From Ilyonectria destructans (lineage: Eukaryota; Ascomycota; Sordariomycetes; Hypocreales; Nectriaceae): a DNA stretch of 64,000 nucleotides. The stretch is taken from NCBI GenBank assembly GCA_020740775.1, contig JAHEWK010000005.1, positions 1,364,001 to 1,428,000 of the forward strand, in the 5' to 3' direction. Below the pieces are notes generated by a model. The model saw only the letters and a program-made list of their open reading frames with translations. It was not told the DNA's origin and ran no database searches. Positions 28,880-39,839 of the stretch are shown piece by piece. Both the position numbers and the translations under genes were made by a program. Within the stretch, counting starts at the first letter, position 1; each line of letters opens with the position of its first letter.

Positions 28880-29433
28880 TTTAAACTTATAAGTATAGAA
28901 TAGTATACTGATTGTTATAAATCTCTAAGTAAGCTATTTATTACTGCAGTATTATTAGCAGCAGTCTGTAGGAATATACTAATAAAAACTAAAATTAAAG
29001 CTGAGATAAAAGATAATGTTAACCGATTTTATTTACCAACTATATAGAGAAGATACAGCCAGCGAATACTCCAGCCTGTATTATAAAAACAATATTTGAA
29101 GACAGGTTTGTAATAGCAGTGTCAGATTTGTCAATGAGTCCATATTTTCTGAGAATATAGTGAGAAATAGTCGTGGAAGACAGGATGTAAAGGTGGATCT
29201 CTTACTCTTTAAAGGTATCCATAGTGAGAACGCCTCCAATAATGCCCATGTCTATTCCAAACAGGAGCTCTCCACTGCATGCCTGAAGTGCGCTCTATTG
29301 TAAGCACATGTAAATATTGAACAGCAGACCTGGCGCTACTAACCACCAAACTGGCTAGGACGGTCCTTAGGTTATAGATCTCTGGAGCGTCCGTCTTGAT
29401 CGACTCATTGCGAACAAACTTTTGTAGAAACAT
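28880..29433 (-). pseudogene. MFS sugar/quinate transporter remnant, 3' part RIP-eroded
   Basis: The frame starts at the ATG at 29433 (MFLQKFVRNESIK...) and runs, across a likely intron (about 29311-29359), into a first transmembrane segment with [12 protein letters not shown], typical of fungal sugar/quinate porters. A second likely intron with a GTAAGAG donor (about 29148-29205) joins to KYGLIDKSDTAI...NLSSNIV and QAGVFAGC, the loop and second helix of the same family. There, stops begin: TAG where a Trp is usual, then TAA and a frame change. Beyond about 28.9 kb the gene dissolves into A+T. The 5' part has normal composition and the 3' part does not, so RIP appears to have spread into it from the repeats. 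Confidence 0.7.
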
Positions 29434-29639
29434 GATGAAGGGAGTAGTTTGTGGATAGATACAGTCACGGGCTAAAAGTCTCCATACAGCCCCACCTTGC
29501 ATGTCAAAACGCGATTGCGTCTCCCAGCCCCCTTTCCCTTCTAACTATTATAATATCCGATTGAAATGTCCCCAGAATGTTATTTTGGTACTGAAATAAG
29601 TACCAATCGCTAATATAACTATAAGTTTTCTCCTGAAGT

Positions 29640-30700
29640 TAGAATTGTAATACTTATTAAGTTAGATAATAGTTTAAATCTGTATAAGGTGGTATATCAG
29701 TTTAATACTATCTACTTATTAGTGCAATATATATAATATTACTATACTACTTTCTATATAGTTAAGAATAATAAAAGATCTAGCTGGCCCAATAAGCTTA
29801 TATAGGTAGAGATATAATATATTATTTAATTGGCTAAAAAAGACTAAGATATTACTTAAAATATCTTTAAATTTAAGTTAAATAGCTAGATAAGTATCTA
29901 TATAATCCGCTATATAATTTAGCAATATTGGGTATATAAATAGAGAGCTCTAAAGAGGCTAAATATTATAAAAGATATATTAAAAGCCAGACTTTATTTT
30001 ATATATATTTAGCTGCTAAGGGTAGAAGAATTAATAGAGGTATACTATATTGAAGTTCTACCCTAAGATAAGCTAATATATATTAAGGTTATATTTTCTA
30101 ATAAGACTTCTATACAGTCTGAATTAAATAACCCTAATGTTTAGTATTTTTAGCTTTCTGGAGAAAGATATAATCCAGAATTTATTAATTAGAAGGTATA
30201 TATAAAGGTACTATTTTCCCTTATATTTTAGGCAGCAATCTGGAAATTATATTAAATATTAATTATTAAGATAATTAGAGATCTAGATACCCCTAGAGGT
30301 GGATTTTCAGCTTGGTTATATCAGCTTGCACTCCAGAAAGGGCTTTTTTTTTATCTTAATAGCTTTTAAAAATTTCAGCAGGATAATATATATATTTATA
30401 CAGCTAGAAGTACTTAAAGTTAGATAATATCCTATAGGCTTAAGTATATTAAGTGGCCTTCTTTCTCTTCAGACTTAAACCCAATTAAGTATATTTAGAG
30501 GATATTTAAGGCGAAATTATACTTACTGTACCCTTATATAATATACCTAAAAGATAATAAGGCAGATTGAGCAGAGTTAGCAAGATATATATAAGATATA
30601 TAGGCAGTCTTAGACCAGGAGCAGATTTCGAAGCTAATTGAATTTCTGCCTTATCGATTACAAGCTGTTATTCAGGCAAGAGGGTAGTATATAAAATATT
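29640..30700 (+). mobile_element. Tc1/mariner-type (DD34E) transposase remnant
   Basis: Conceptual translation, interrupted by TAG/TAA at former Trp/Gln/Arg codons, gives a Tc1-family transposase C-terminus: FQQDN at about 30373, then WPSFSSDLNPIKYI at about 30460-30501. Exactly 34 residues separate the aspartate of QDN from the lysine of NPIK, the position of the catalytic glutamate in DD34E enzymes. A G to A change has turned Glu to Lys. An N-terminal helix-turn-helix part upstream is much degraded. Mutation is lighter than in the block to the left. I found no convincing terminal inverted repeats, so the element ends are uncertain. Confidence 0.75.
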
Positions 30701-30739
30701 AAATACCAGCTTCAGGGCTATCTAATATACTAATTTTCT

Positions 30740-31670
30740 TTTATACTGTATTTTAATTGAATTTATTACTGCGCTTTAAAGTTGGGTGTTTTAAATGTGG
30801 TGGTGGTGGGTGTGCGGGGCTGTACGGAGACTTTTGGCCCGTGACTGTAACAGTCAAAGAACTATCTGATGCATGTTTTCGTAAAAGACTGGCTCCTGTA
30901 GTGCGTGGACAGTACATATACTCGACGCTACTCGACGGATTTTAGCTCCACGGCAATAGACGGCGAGGCTGAGCAGCTGAGTCGAGTCATACGTAGTACC
31001 GAAGTTTCATTAGCAGTCCGCCCACCTGCTTGGACGTACGTGGTCTCAAAATCCGCCCACCCCACACCATAGTCTTGCTTGGCTCAACTTCCCGCAGGTG
31101 GTGTCTAAGGCAGCCGTGGAAGTGGGGATGGGGAAGTGGGCCACTATGTTTACAGGAAATGGCTACAGACGGGCAAATGACGCACTTGGTAATGCGGACG
31201 GGAGTCAAGAAGCTCGGCTGGAGTATGTTCCATCAGGATTCAATGTATTCCAACACAGTCCACCATGATAATTCTACACTCTCAACACGTGTTGGTGATG
31301 GTATTGATAATTCACCCCAAGGGGAGATTCATAGTCCATCCAAGGGCCTATATACATTCATCCAGCGCTATAAAATGATGAGATTGGTGTCAGGTGCCGG
31401 AATTCAAAGGCTGGATCCGGGCCTCCCTGAACGCCGGATTCGGCAAAGATTAGGAATCCAACTTACATTCCGTAGCTGCAGCAAGCTAGCTGCGGTTAGC
31501 CTGTATAAATAGCTAGGAACAGCCGCCTGTTGGTAGGAAGGTCAGAGATCAATACAGTCACCACCAACCCCCCTACCTTCCTAGGTATCTAGCAGCTATT
31601 CGTCTGACCTCTTCACTCCCCGTGCATCTAACTTTGACAACTGGAGCTTCATAAATGCTTTAATAAAATC
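30740..31670. other. Intergenic, no gene recognised
   Basis: Normal composition returns here. The longest open frame on the plus strand (about 31030-31512) starts at a TTG and resembles nothing I know. CACGTG-like and CTCGAC/GTCGAG motifs occur, including GTACATATACTCGACGCTACTCGACGG near 30913-30940. I see no coding or RNA gene. Confidence 0.5.
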
Positions 31671-31679
31671 TTACCATGT

Positions 31680-32780
31680 CATATGGCTTTTCTGGGTCAA
31701 CGAATCTCACATCTCACATCAGTTGCAAGACGGATCTTGTCGTTGGGATCCCTATTTTTGCAACTGGCGTGAATCATGTAGGGGTTGTGAAAGATGGCAT
31801 CACCTGCCTCATACTCTGCAATAAGCCACTTTCTATGGGCTTCCTGACCATAAGCCACAGTATCTCTACTGAGAAATCCGCCATCATTCATGTTCTTGTT
31901 GAGCGTACTGACGCCCTCCTCGTCAGTGAGGTTGTCTGCATGCTTGGTGAAGTCGTCCTCGGTCCTTTTACCAATGTCTGATGAACCTTGGAGGTACATC
32001 AAGCCTCCAGCTTCCAGAGACACATCGCCGATGGGAACCCACGCCGTAATACTTGTAGGCGGACCAGCACGAAGGTACATTTGGTCGAAGTGGACTGGTG
32101 TGAACTCGCTATTTGGAACGAAGGCGCGAAACATGGTGCGCTGGACCATGTGAGGATTAGCCCAGTCAGCGAAGTGGCTCAAAAAGTCCCGTAATTCCCT
32201 AGTCTCACAAAAGTCGAGATAGAAAGGGGCTTCATGGGCGGAGACCATTGGCTCAACATATCGGTCGCTGTCAGGATCGTCTTTTAAGCCGAAGAGACGG
32301 CGCAGGTTTCCAGGGGAAGAGATTTTCTCGTATCTGCGCCGGAGAAAATTCCTTCGACAGGATCGGTCCCATGTTTGAGGAGACCGCTGGGGGACATCCA
32401 TGAGAAATAGGCGCGTCGACATTCTAAGGAGACCTCTTTGGGGATACATCCTTTGACCTGCGTTGTCAATTTTGGCTAGCTTGCCTGGAAAGAAAAGCCA
32501 AGGAAAGCAAAGAGACACAAGAACGTACGAAAAGATAGCCATCACGCTCAAATCGCTCATGCATGACCTCAAGGGGAGTATCCTTAGAGGTGGGTTGGAG
32601 GTATCCGATTGACTCGGGGCTCATGGGTCCATAGTTGGACTCGAGGTTCAGGGTCGCTGAGACAGCAGGATAATAATTGCCATAGTTGTCATTAGGAATC
32701 TCCTTGGTATTCTCCAGCTTGTTAGCCGAAGACAGGGCGGGGTATTCCAATGGTGGTGACTCGAGGCGACTGGGAGCCAT
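31680..32780 (-). pseudogene. Phytanoyl-CoA dioxygenase-family protein, frameshifted
   Basis: Fe(II)/2-oxoglutarate dioxygenases of the PhyH family hydroxylate small molecules. Exon 1 runs from the ATG at 32780 (MAPSRLESPPLEY) to 32529; a 71-bp intron (GTACGT...GCAG) joins it to exon 2 at 32457 (VKGCIPKEV). The protein shows EAPFYLDFCET, HMVQRTMFRA, the iron ligands in TPVHFDQMYLR (His-x-Asp), LTAWVP-like ITAWVPIGD and a distal histidine in NPYMIHASCKN. Two lesions break it: a one-base loss near 32312-32326, between the segments GADTRK and PGNLRRLFG, and a 7-bp tandem duplication at 31704-31717 near the C-terminus. Removing either shift restores the family frame on that side. The lesions could also be sequencing errors, but two make decay likelier. 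It is divergent from a decayed regulator. Confidence 0.8.
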
Positions 32781-33422
32781 GTTGAGCAGTCTCTGTGGTT
32801 TGGAAGATTCTTGATTTGGGTCGATGACTAAGTGTGGTAGATGAAGTGATTTGATCAAAGACTGTATTCAACATTCAAATAATGATTAAATGACCGAGGG
32901 CGAAATAGGAGAGATGCTCGAGGTCTGCCTGCGACTGTTTAAATACGCTGGTAACCTGGAAGCCAAGTATATGCGGGTTGATGTGGACCAACATCAATTG
33001 GACCGCTTGGATGCACTATAAGTCGACGAATCAATCCGTAAGAGTTGACTAGATGAAGGTATTCTTAGTGACGTCGGATGATCCTGGTTCACCCATTTTC
33101 CCCATCTGGCGGACGTGGTTTGGCCATGGGCACTTGAAAAAGACATCGTCTACAGCCCTCTATTGCCTGGGCTAGGTGTAATGTGAGTGGGGAAAAGTCC
33201 AACCTGCTAACCAGTTCGAACTATGACGCTGCGCAATAGATTCCTTACTCCAGATGTCCAGACGGAGTGTGCGCCGCCACCTTCGACCTCGCAACACATC
33301 GCCTCGTCCATGACAAACCCCCTGAATTTCCGATTACTTTCCCCGCTTGACCTGAGGCTGGAAGTTGGAAACTGGAAGCCTTGTAGACCAACCGACAGTC
33401 GGTTATGAAGTATGACCTGAGG
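32781..33422. promoter_or_regulatory. Divergent intergenic region of the decayed dioxygenase/regulator pair
   Basis: About 640 bp separate the dioxygenase start (minus strand) from the first recognisable regulator codons (plus strand). The missing first exon of the regulator must lie in the right half, but no ATG exon joins in frame to the zinc-cluster segment. No clear TATA box was found. Confidence 0.4.
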
Positions 33423-35820
33423 TAATGGCTTGCGACAGTACCGGGCGTGCGTCCGGTGCCGCTCGCGCAAGACGCGCTGTGATCTGTGGGTCGTCTCCTT
33501 GCCTTCAGTCTTGATCTGTGAGCCTGCAAGAACGGTTCCATCGCATTCCTTGTTTTACTAGTCGTGCTGATCTCCGTCGTGGATACTCGCTGGCTCAAAT
33601 GTGTGTATTTTGCTGACTTTTTCGTGCCACTCGTAGACAGAGTCTCGGCGAACCAGGAAAAAACCCCTGCTCAAAGTGTGTCCGCGAAGGCGCTGAATGC
33701 ATCCTCGCTGGATCACGCCGAGGCGGTAACTTTTCCCACCTCCGTCGTGGGCAGCAGCAAAAAAAGAGACCGCGTCAAGATACGACTCCCTCCACGTCGT
33801 CAACCGATCACATATCACCGCGTCAAGCAAGGACCGTAGAAGAACCCGTTCACGACAACCTACAAAACCCATATGATGCTTTGCTGATACTCGCCCACAC
33901 CGCTGGACAGTCTAGTGACAGCACCCATCCCGAAGGAACCGCCGGCGCTTTCAACCATCAGGGCTACATCGACAACATTGATGTTTCCAGCGGCCTACGC
34001 ATGACTTCCCCAACCATTGGTCTAAGCGTGGCCAACGGCCACTCACTCGGGCGAGAGTTAGGCCAAATGGATGATACAAAAATAACGGTATATCCACCTA
34101 TTGAGAATGGAATAATCGATCCAGCGTTACTTATCCAGCTGTTACACCTGTACGAACTCCAAGCCCCGTATCTCCGAAAAAGAGAAACGCTGACAAAATC
34201 TCGCAGATATGCCGAAAAGTACCACCCCTTCTGTCCCATCGTCCCTGGGACAGTTTTGCGACCTGACCAGATATCGGATACCATAGAGAATGAGTCATTT
34301 CTCCTGACATCGGTCCTGGTGGTTGCTTCGAAAGACCGGCGCGATTTTGTAGATCTCCACAAATCGATCTGGACCTACATGCGGCAGCTCATTCTCGATG
34401 TTGTTTTGGGCATGGCCAGCATCCGGAATGTCGGTTGTGTTCAAGGTCTCTTGTTGCTTGGCGAGCGGACCTTGCTGAATCAGGGCCACACCAACAATGG
34501 TGGTGAAGGCGCTGCATGGTCAATTCTGGGTCTCGCCGTGAGGTTAGCGTACCTGTTGCGCCTCGAGGACAGCTCCGTCAAAGGAGGTGATGGTGAAGTT
34601 GACGCCTCAATACAACGGGAGTGACTTGGTTGGACTTGTAAGCGTTGCGTTCCGTTCGATATTTCGTCTTCAAACTAACGCGTCACAGTCACCTACCTTT
34701 CCGACCGTCAAATATCTATCCGTATGGGACAGGCTTTCTGGTGTCGAGGTCCGGCCTTGTCAGCACGATTCACTGCCAACGATTTCCCAGCATTGCAACC
34801 CCGACATTCATATGATGAAGATTTTGCTTCACTCATCTAGGCTCAGGTGGAATTGACAACCCTGTTTGGAAATGCTCACGACATTCTCTTTGCATCAACA
34901 TCTCGGACTGCTGAGATTATGACGAGAGGGGACTACATGAAATATGTCGACGACACAAGCAAGGCTATGTATGCATGGAAACATGCATGGACTTCGTTAG
35001 CCGTGTCACCTCATTTGAAGAGTTGCTTGACCTCAATGCAAGAGTATCTTCGACTTTATGTCAATGCCTTTGCTTTTCCGGCTGTTATTTATCGGGCTTC
35101 CTCCAAGAGTAGCTCCAACTCGGACTCCAATGACAAAGACAACTCTCGAACGGCCTTGGTCTTTCCAGACTCGACGATGGCAAGCCCTGATGCACGGAGT
35201 ATTTATGAAGCTATAAATGCTGCCGAAACTCTAATAACAATCGTTGTCGAGGACATTGACCCAGTGAAACACCTGAGGTACATGCCGGCGCGTTTCTACT
35301 TGTGAGGAGCCCTCGGCGTCTCATTTTCCTTTCCATTGCGCTGACTGATACGAAGATACGAAATCCATTCTTCCGTCTTCCTGTATAAAGCTCATGCATC
35401 AGGCTTAATTCATTCTGGAAAGTATGCGCAAACTGCTTCGCTAATGCAGCGATTTGTACTCCGTATCAGCCCTCAAATTGGCAGCCGTTAACGAAAATCA
35501 CATCGCATCAAGGTATGCTAAGCTACTCGATATATTGTGGTTTTGTAGACCCGAAACAACATTGGCGGCGGTTGGACACCCAGAAAACATGAATCTCGAA
35601 ACTACCAATCCTGGGATGTCTGACTCGTTGTCTATGCTCGGATTGGACATCAATAGAACGGATAGTTTAAGACTTCTTGTCAATTTCGTCACCCTCAACA
35701 AAGCTTTAGGGACCCCAAAATTCTCGGAGTATTGTACAATTACGAGGCCTAGTTGCGTGAGAGTTACCAAAATTGAGGCAAGCAACAAAAGAGTTGAAAA
35801 TTCCGATAGAGGGTAAGGAT
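33423..35820 (+). pseudogene. Zn2Cys6 transcription factor with two nonsense codons and a frameshift
   Basis: The zinc cluster is split by an intron (33486-33636): RACVRCRSRKTRCDL, then NPCSKCVREGAEC, a complete six-cysteine set. The fungal-specific domain follows (FHPFCPIVP-like HPFCPIVPGT, then ISIRMGQAFWCRGP, ELTTLFGNAHDIL, DYMKYVDD, HLKSCL, YLRLYVNAFAF). Introns at 34638-34688 and 35302-35355 keep the frame. Lesions: TGA at 34622-34624, inside a conserved stretch just before an intron; TAG at 34838-34840, between DFASLI and AQVELTTLFG; and a +1 (or -2) shift near 35453-35465, after SLMQRFV. Both nonsense changes fit single C to T mutations (CGA, CAG). No start exon was found. The C-terminus after about 35620 is uncertain. 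Confidence 0.8.
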
Positions 35821-37895
35821 AGCTGGCGCCTATTGAGATACACTGTGATACAGAAAAGGAGAGGCAGGCCCTAGCCGTTGCACTCAAAGGTCTACCTGTG
35901 CCTCGGTTATGAGTTACACAAGGTATTAGCGTCTTTAAGACACGGACGCACGTATCACACTGGCTTTGGGCTTGTGAGCGTGAGTGACTCCGGCAGGTGG
36001 CGTTGGAGAGCAGCGATTTTGAGAATTGTGCGTAGTATTTGAGCAAAATCCGCCAGCGACAAAAGATAGTTAGTGATGCTCAATGATGATGATGCTAAAT
36101 GGTTTTAAAATGTCGCTTCCGAAGTCCTCATACAATGGGACTAGATGCTCGCCTCCTATAAACGAGCAGTCTGCATGAGCATCACTTAATCAATGACCCC
36201 ACTCTCTAGATTACTTGTAAAAAAGTTCTTTATCACCATGACGTGCATGCTTCACCCTCACCACCATGCGCAGCATTAACTATCAGTGGGGTCCAGTTTC
36301 TCGCAGCCAGATCCACTACCGTACATGGCGTTCATGCAGTTCTTTGCTAATGAACCTACTATATCGTACGCTGATCCATCGGTTACCGGGGGAATCTCAA
36401 ACGACGCCTGTTGATTCCCTGGTGGTTATCAGCTAGACCCGCCCGGAACGAGCCGTGACACACGGGGCCAGGTTTCTGGCAACCCGGATCCCGCGAGGCT
36501 GATGTGGTAACCCTGCTGGATTCCTGCTGGATTGCGCTGATTAAGTAGACCACCAATACGAATGAGTGTAGAATTGGTCGAGGGTAATCAACCGGCCGCC
36601 GACGGCGAACGCAGGCACTTGACTCGAACTCTAGCTTACCGTCCCACGGGTGTGGCACGATGTTGCCCGGTTTTAGTACGCTCTAGACGAGTATAGCCCT
36701 TGATCCTTGCAAAGATAAGTGCGGATCTCTTGGCTGTGGAGAGCCTCGCAGGACCTTATGGTGTTGGTTCTCACGCCCAGAAGAACCTATTTCCGCGGCG
36801 TCTACACTACCATGAGGAGGCGCCGCGGACTAGGGCCCTGAGGCCCTATTCGCATAAGCCCTTAGCAGAACAGCATGGTTTGGATACTGCCTGCTGTACC
36901 TGTTCTCTGTCTCACGACCAACAATTACGTGACGGAATGGGTTTCCTGGAGTGTTCCTCGAGACTTGGACTTGCGCATCATCGACACCCCTGTTCCGATC
37001 GGCTTGCCCGCATTCCCCCGTCCAATCCCCGCTGGCCCCCCCGGTGATTAAATCTGGGGCCCCCAGAAGGAAAAGAGAAGCAGAAAGAGAAGGAGGAGGG
37101 GAAATGCGCCAGAAAGGAACGATGGTGGCGTCAGCGATTAATTAATTAGAACTGAAAGCCACCGGGAACCGATTGGAGCGAACCAATCATCAAATCTTGC
37201 GTCGCCTATTGTTGTCCGCTGCTCTCTCTCATCTCTCGTGAGTCCCCGACCGTCTCTGGCGAGTGGTCATCCGATCACGAAAATTTCTTCCTGCCCTGCG
37301 GCGCGGTTACGAAAAACCTTGTGCTATCTCGATGTAACCTTCGTAGCTTTCTGCGTTCCCGCCTAAGCAGGGACTGAGTCGGTCAAGCTCGTTAGTAATA
37401 AAGGCCGCCGGCTATCAGCAGAGATCGGCAAGAGCCATGGAGACGCTGTTTGCGTGCGGGGATGTCCGTGCTTATCTGGGTAATTTATGACTAAGGCTGC
37501 CGCCGGCGATTAAATTCTGTCGTATCATAATCTTATCGCAAGGAAGAGACTTTAGCCAGCATTTGAAACCGCCTATTCGCTGTCTTCGGGTTCTGATTTA
37601 GCGACCGTCATATACCGGCGCAATGTCTATTATCCCTCCCACTAACTAGTTGTCGATTTTTTTCGTGGCTTATCTCAACGGCGGCGCCGATGGGTTGATC
37701 GTCCCAGCATGCATACGTACGATGCACGCTTCCCAGTTCGGAATGAGGGATTCGGCGACTCCTCGGGTACCTAATGTAGGCTCAACACGACTTTTAACTG
37801 CGCGTATAAGTGTCCCCGAGTCTCCCACATTGAAGGAGGAGAGAGACTGGCTACCCAAGTAGAGCTTCGAGACAACCTGGACTTCCAATACCAAG
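35821..37895. other. Intergenic, about 2.1 kb; upstream region of the ACS transporter
   Basis: I recognise no gene in this stretch. Its left part may contain the degraded 3' end of the regulator pseudogene. The right part has C/G-rich tracts (for example CTGGCCCCCCCGG near 37030) and presumably holds the promoter of the transporter starting at 37896. Open frames here are short and do not resemble known proteins. Confidence 0.5.
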
Positions 37896-39638
37896 ATGCA
37901 TCAACCAACCGAACGCGCCTCGGTCGAGGCCGAAGACAAGGCCCAACCACGACTTTCAGATGTTGACGACACAGCGCCCGAGAAGGGAGAGATCACCAAC
38001 ATTTCTGCTTCTCAGAGCATTGATCCCGAGGCGGAACGACGAATTGTCTGGAAATTTGATCTTCGGATTCTGCCTTTGCTAGCTCTCATGTATTTGTTCA
38101 ACAGTCTCGACAAAAGCAACATGGGAAATGCGAAGACGGCCGGCCTTGTTGACGACCTTGGACTCGTGGGTAATCAGTACAACATCCTGCTTTCGGTAAG
38201 AATTGGAATCCTGCCACACGTCGCACTGGATATTAATGTTCAATGAAAGGTCTTCTTCATTCCCTACGTCTTGGCCGCTCCTTTTCTAGGACTTCTCGGC
38301 AAGAAGTTTGGCCCTTCTCGAATTCTGCCTTGCATGATGATGGTCTTTGGGTCAATGACTTTGCTCACCGCGGCTGCGCACAACTTTTCTGGGTTGTTTG
38401 CTCTGCGTTGGTTTTTGGGAATGTCTGAGAGTGCCTTTTTCCCTCTGGTCATCTACTACCAGGTGTGTAAAAATGAAAAGCTTTCCGTCGTCGATCTGGA
38501 ACAATGGGAAACTGACCAATCGACTAGACAACCTTTTACCGACGAGGTGAACTTGCTCGGAGACTCGCAATTTTCTACGCAGGATCTGGTATCGCAAGCG
38601 CTTTCTCTGGTCTTCTTGCCTTCGGCACTTTCCAAATCGAGGGCGGCGCGTTACCCTCTTGGAAGTACCTCTTCATTGTGGAAGGTGAGTAGAATCGAAG
38701 CAGTGGCTATGACACAAGCTGACTGATGATTACCTCAGGTTCCGGTACTTTGATTGTGGCTTGTTTTGCTTTCTGGTATTTGCCCTTCAACGGTGCCACC
38801 GCGAGCTTTCTCACATCCGAAGAGAAGGAGCTCGCGCATTATCGACTGCAGATGGACTCGTCTTCAGTCGTTGGCGAGGAGTTCAACCTGCGCGAGGCCG
38901 CCCAAATTTTCAAGCACCCTACCTCTTGGGCAATTCTCCTCATTCAGGTCTGCCTCGGTGTTCCGCTGCAGGCCGTGCAGCTTTACCTGCCCGTCATTGT
39001 GAAGCGCCTCGGATATAGCACCATCAAGACCAACCTGTACACCGTGGCACCCAACATTACGGGCGCCGCCATGCTTCTTATCCTTGGATTCGTTTCCGAT
39101 TTCACGCGACTGCGATCCCCCTTCGTGGCTCTGGGTTTCGCGTTCACCTTGACTGGCTTCATCATTTATGCTTGCGTCAACGTCGAGACACAGTTACACG
39201 TCGCCTACTTCGCCTGCTTTATGATGACCTGGGGAACATCAGCCCCCTCGGTCCTACTGGATGTGTGGTACAACAACAACATTGCCAACGAGAACCGACG
39301 AATGATGCTTACCACCGTCGCTGTCCCCGTCGCGAACGTCATGGGTTTGGTAGCGTAAGTCTAGACTTGATTCTCGTCTTTACGATTCTTAAACTAACTC
39401 CTGGCGTAGATCGAACATTTTCCAAGAGAAGGATGCCCCCAAGTATCTGCCTGCACTTATTACGACCGCTTCATTCGGTGCAACGGGCTGCGTTTGCACA
39501 TTGCTTCTGGGCCTGTGGATGGTCCGTGATAATAGAAGCCGAGATGCGAAGGAGGGCGTCAAGGTGAAAGCAAAGGATATCCCCACTGAACTCCTTGCGT
39601 CAGGACCTGAGAGCCCTTCGTATAGATGGTACCTGTGA
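37896..39638 (+). CDS. MFS transporter, anion:cation symporter (allantoate permease-like) family
   Basis: This predicts a 504-residue plasma-membrane transporter. Five exons join in frame: 37896-38195, 38250-38462, 38528-38684, 38739-39354 and 39410-39638. The soluble N-terminus (to about residue 50) is followed by a first helix ending MYLFNSLDKSNMGNAKTAG, the helix-1 signature of the ACS family (Dal5/Tna1/Vht1-like). LALRWFLG-type GLFALRWFLGMSESAFFP marks helix 4. Roughly twelve hydrophobic segments follow. ACS members carry carboxylates, vitamins or ureides with protons; the substrate cannot be predicted here. Its 3' end converges on the SDR at 39840 with 200 bp between; an AATAAA lies at 39653. 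It may belong to the neighbouring catabolic cluster or be an independent gene. Confidence 0.9.
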
Positions 39639-39839
39639 GGCGTTTGACGTGCAATAAAATTTGATAGAGCGGAACATAGGGAGGTTGAATATAGTCACAC
39701 TTATTACGACAAAGCATGGATTAGAATGTGATATTTTGTGTGTTATGGGTCATCTTCGAGTTCTAACGTAAAGGTGAAGTGCTCACAATCCGTTGGAGCA
39801 AACCGACGGCTCAACTAAGCTACTACCGTACTTAATCGC

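Larger units (their letters stand above)
1..28880. repeat. RIP-mutated, A+T-rich repeat block without intact genes
   Basis: The DNA is almost only A and T, TpA is the dominant dinucleotide, and CpA, TpG and CpG are nearly absent, so every frame is closed by TAA/TAG. This is the signature of repeat-induced point mutation (C to T on both strands) acting on duplicated DNA in ascomycetes. Legible pieces are a Ty3/gypsy pol region, a four-copy repeat family and several inverted repeat pairs, listed separately. No intact protein gene was seen; the longest open stretches are composition artefacts. I could not classify the elements between about 3.9 and 12.9 kb. Copia-like wording seemed possible near 4.1-4.5 kb but was too weak to call. 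Confidence 0.9.

Noticed and set aside
1..28880. AT-rich block as a mitochondrial insertion or a centromere
   Set aside because: A retrotransposon pol order and paired repeats with transition-type differences point to RIP-mutated transposons. A centromeric role cannot be read from sequence alone.
31030..31512. 160-codon plus-strand open frame
   Set aside because: It begins at a TTG, shows no domain or codon-bias signal I recognise, and lies in an intergenic region.
34622..34840. RIP as the cause of the two nonsense codons in the regulator pseudogene
   Set aside because: Both are C to T, but surrounding DNA has normal composition, one site is CpG, and the other is CAG, the context that seems spared in the RIP block. 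Ordinary mutation is simpler.
35498..36046. 182-codon minus-strand frame
   Set aside because: It overlaps the 3' part of the regulator pseudogene on the opposite strand and resembles no protein.
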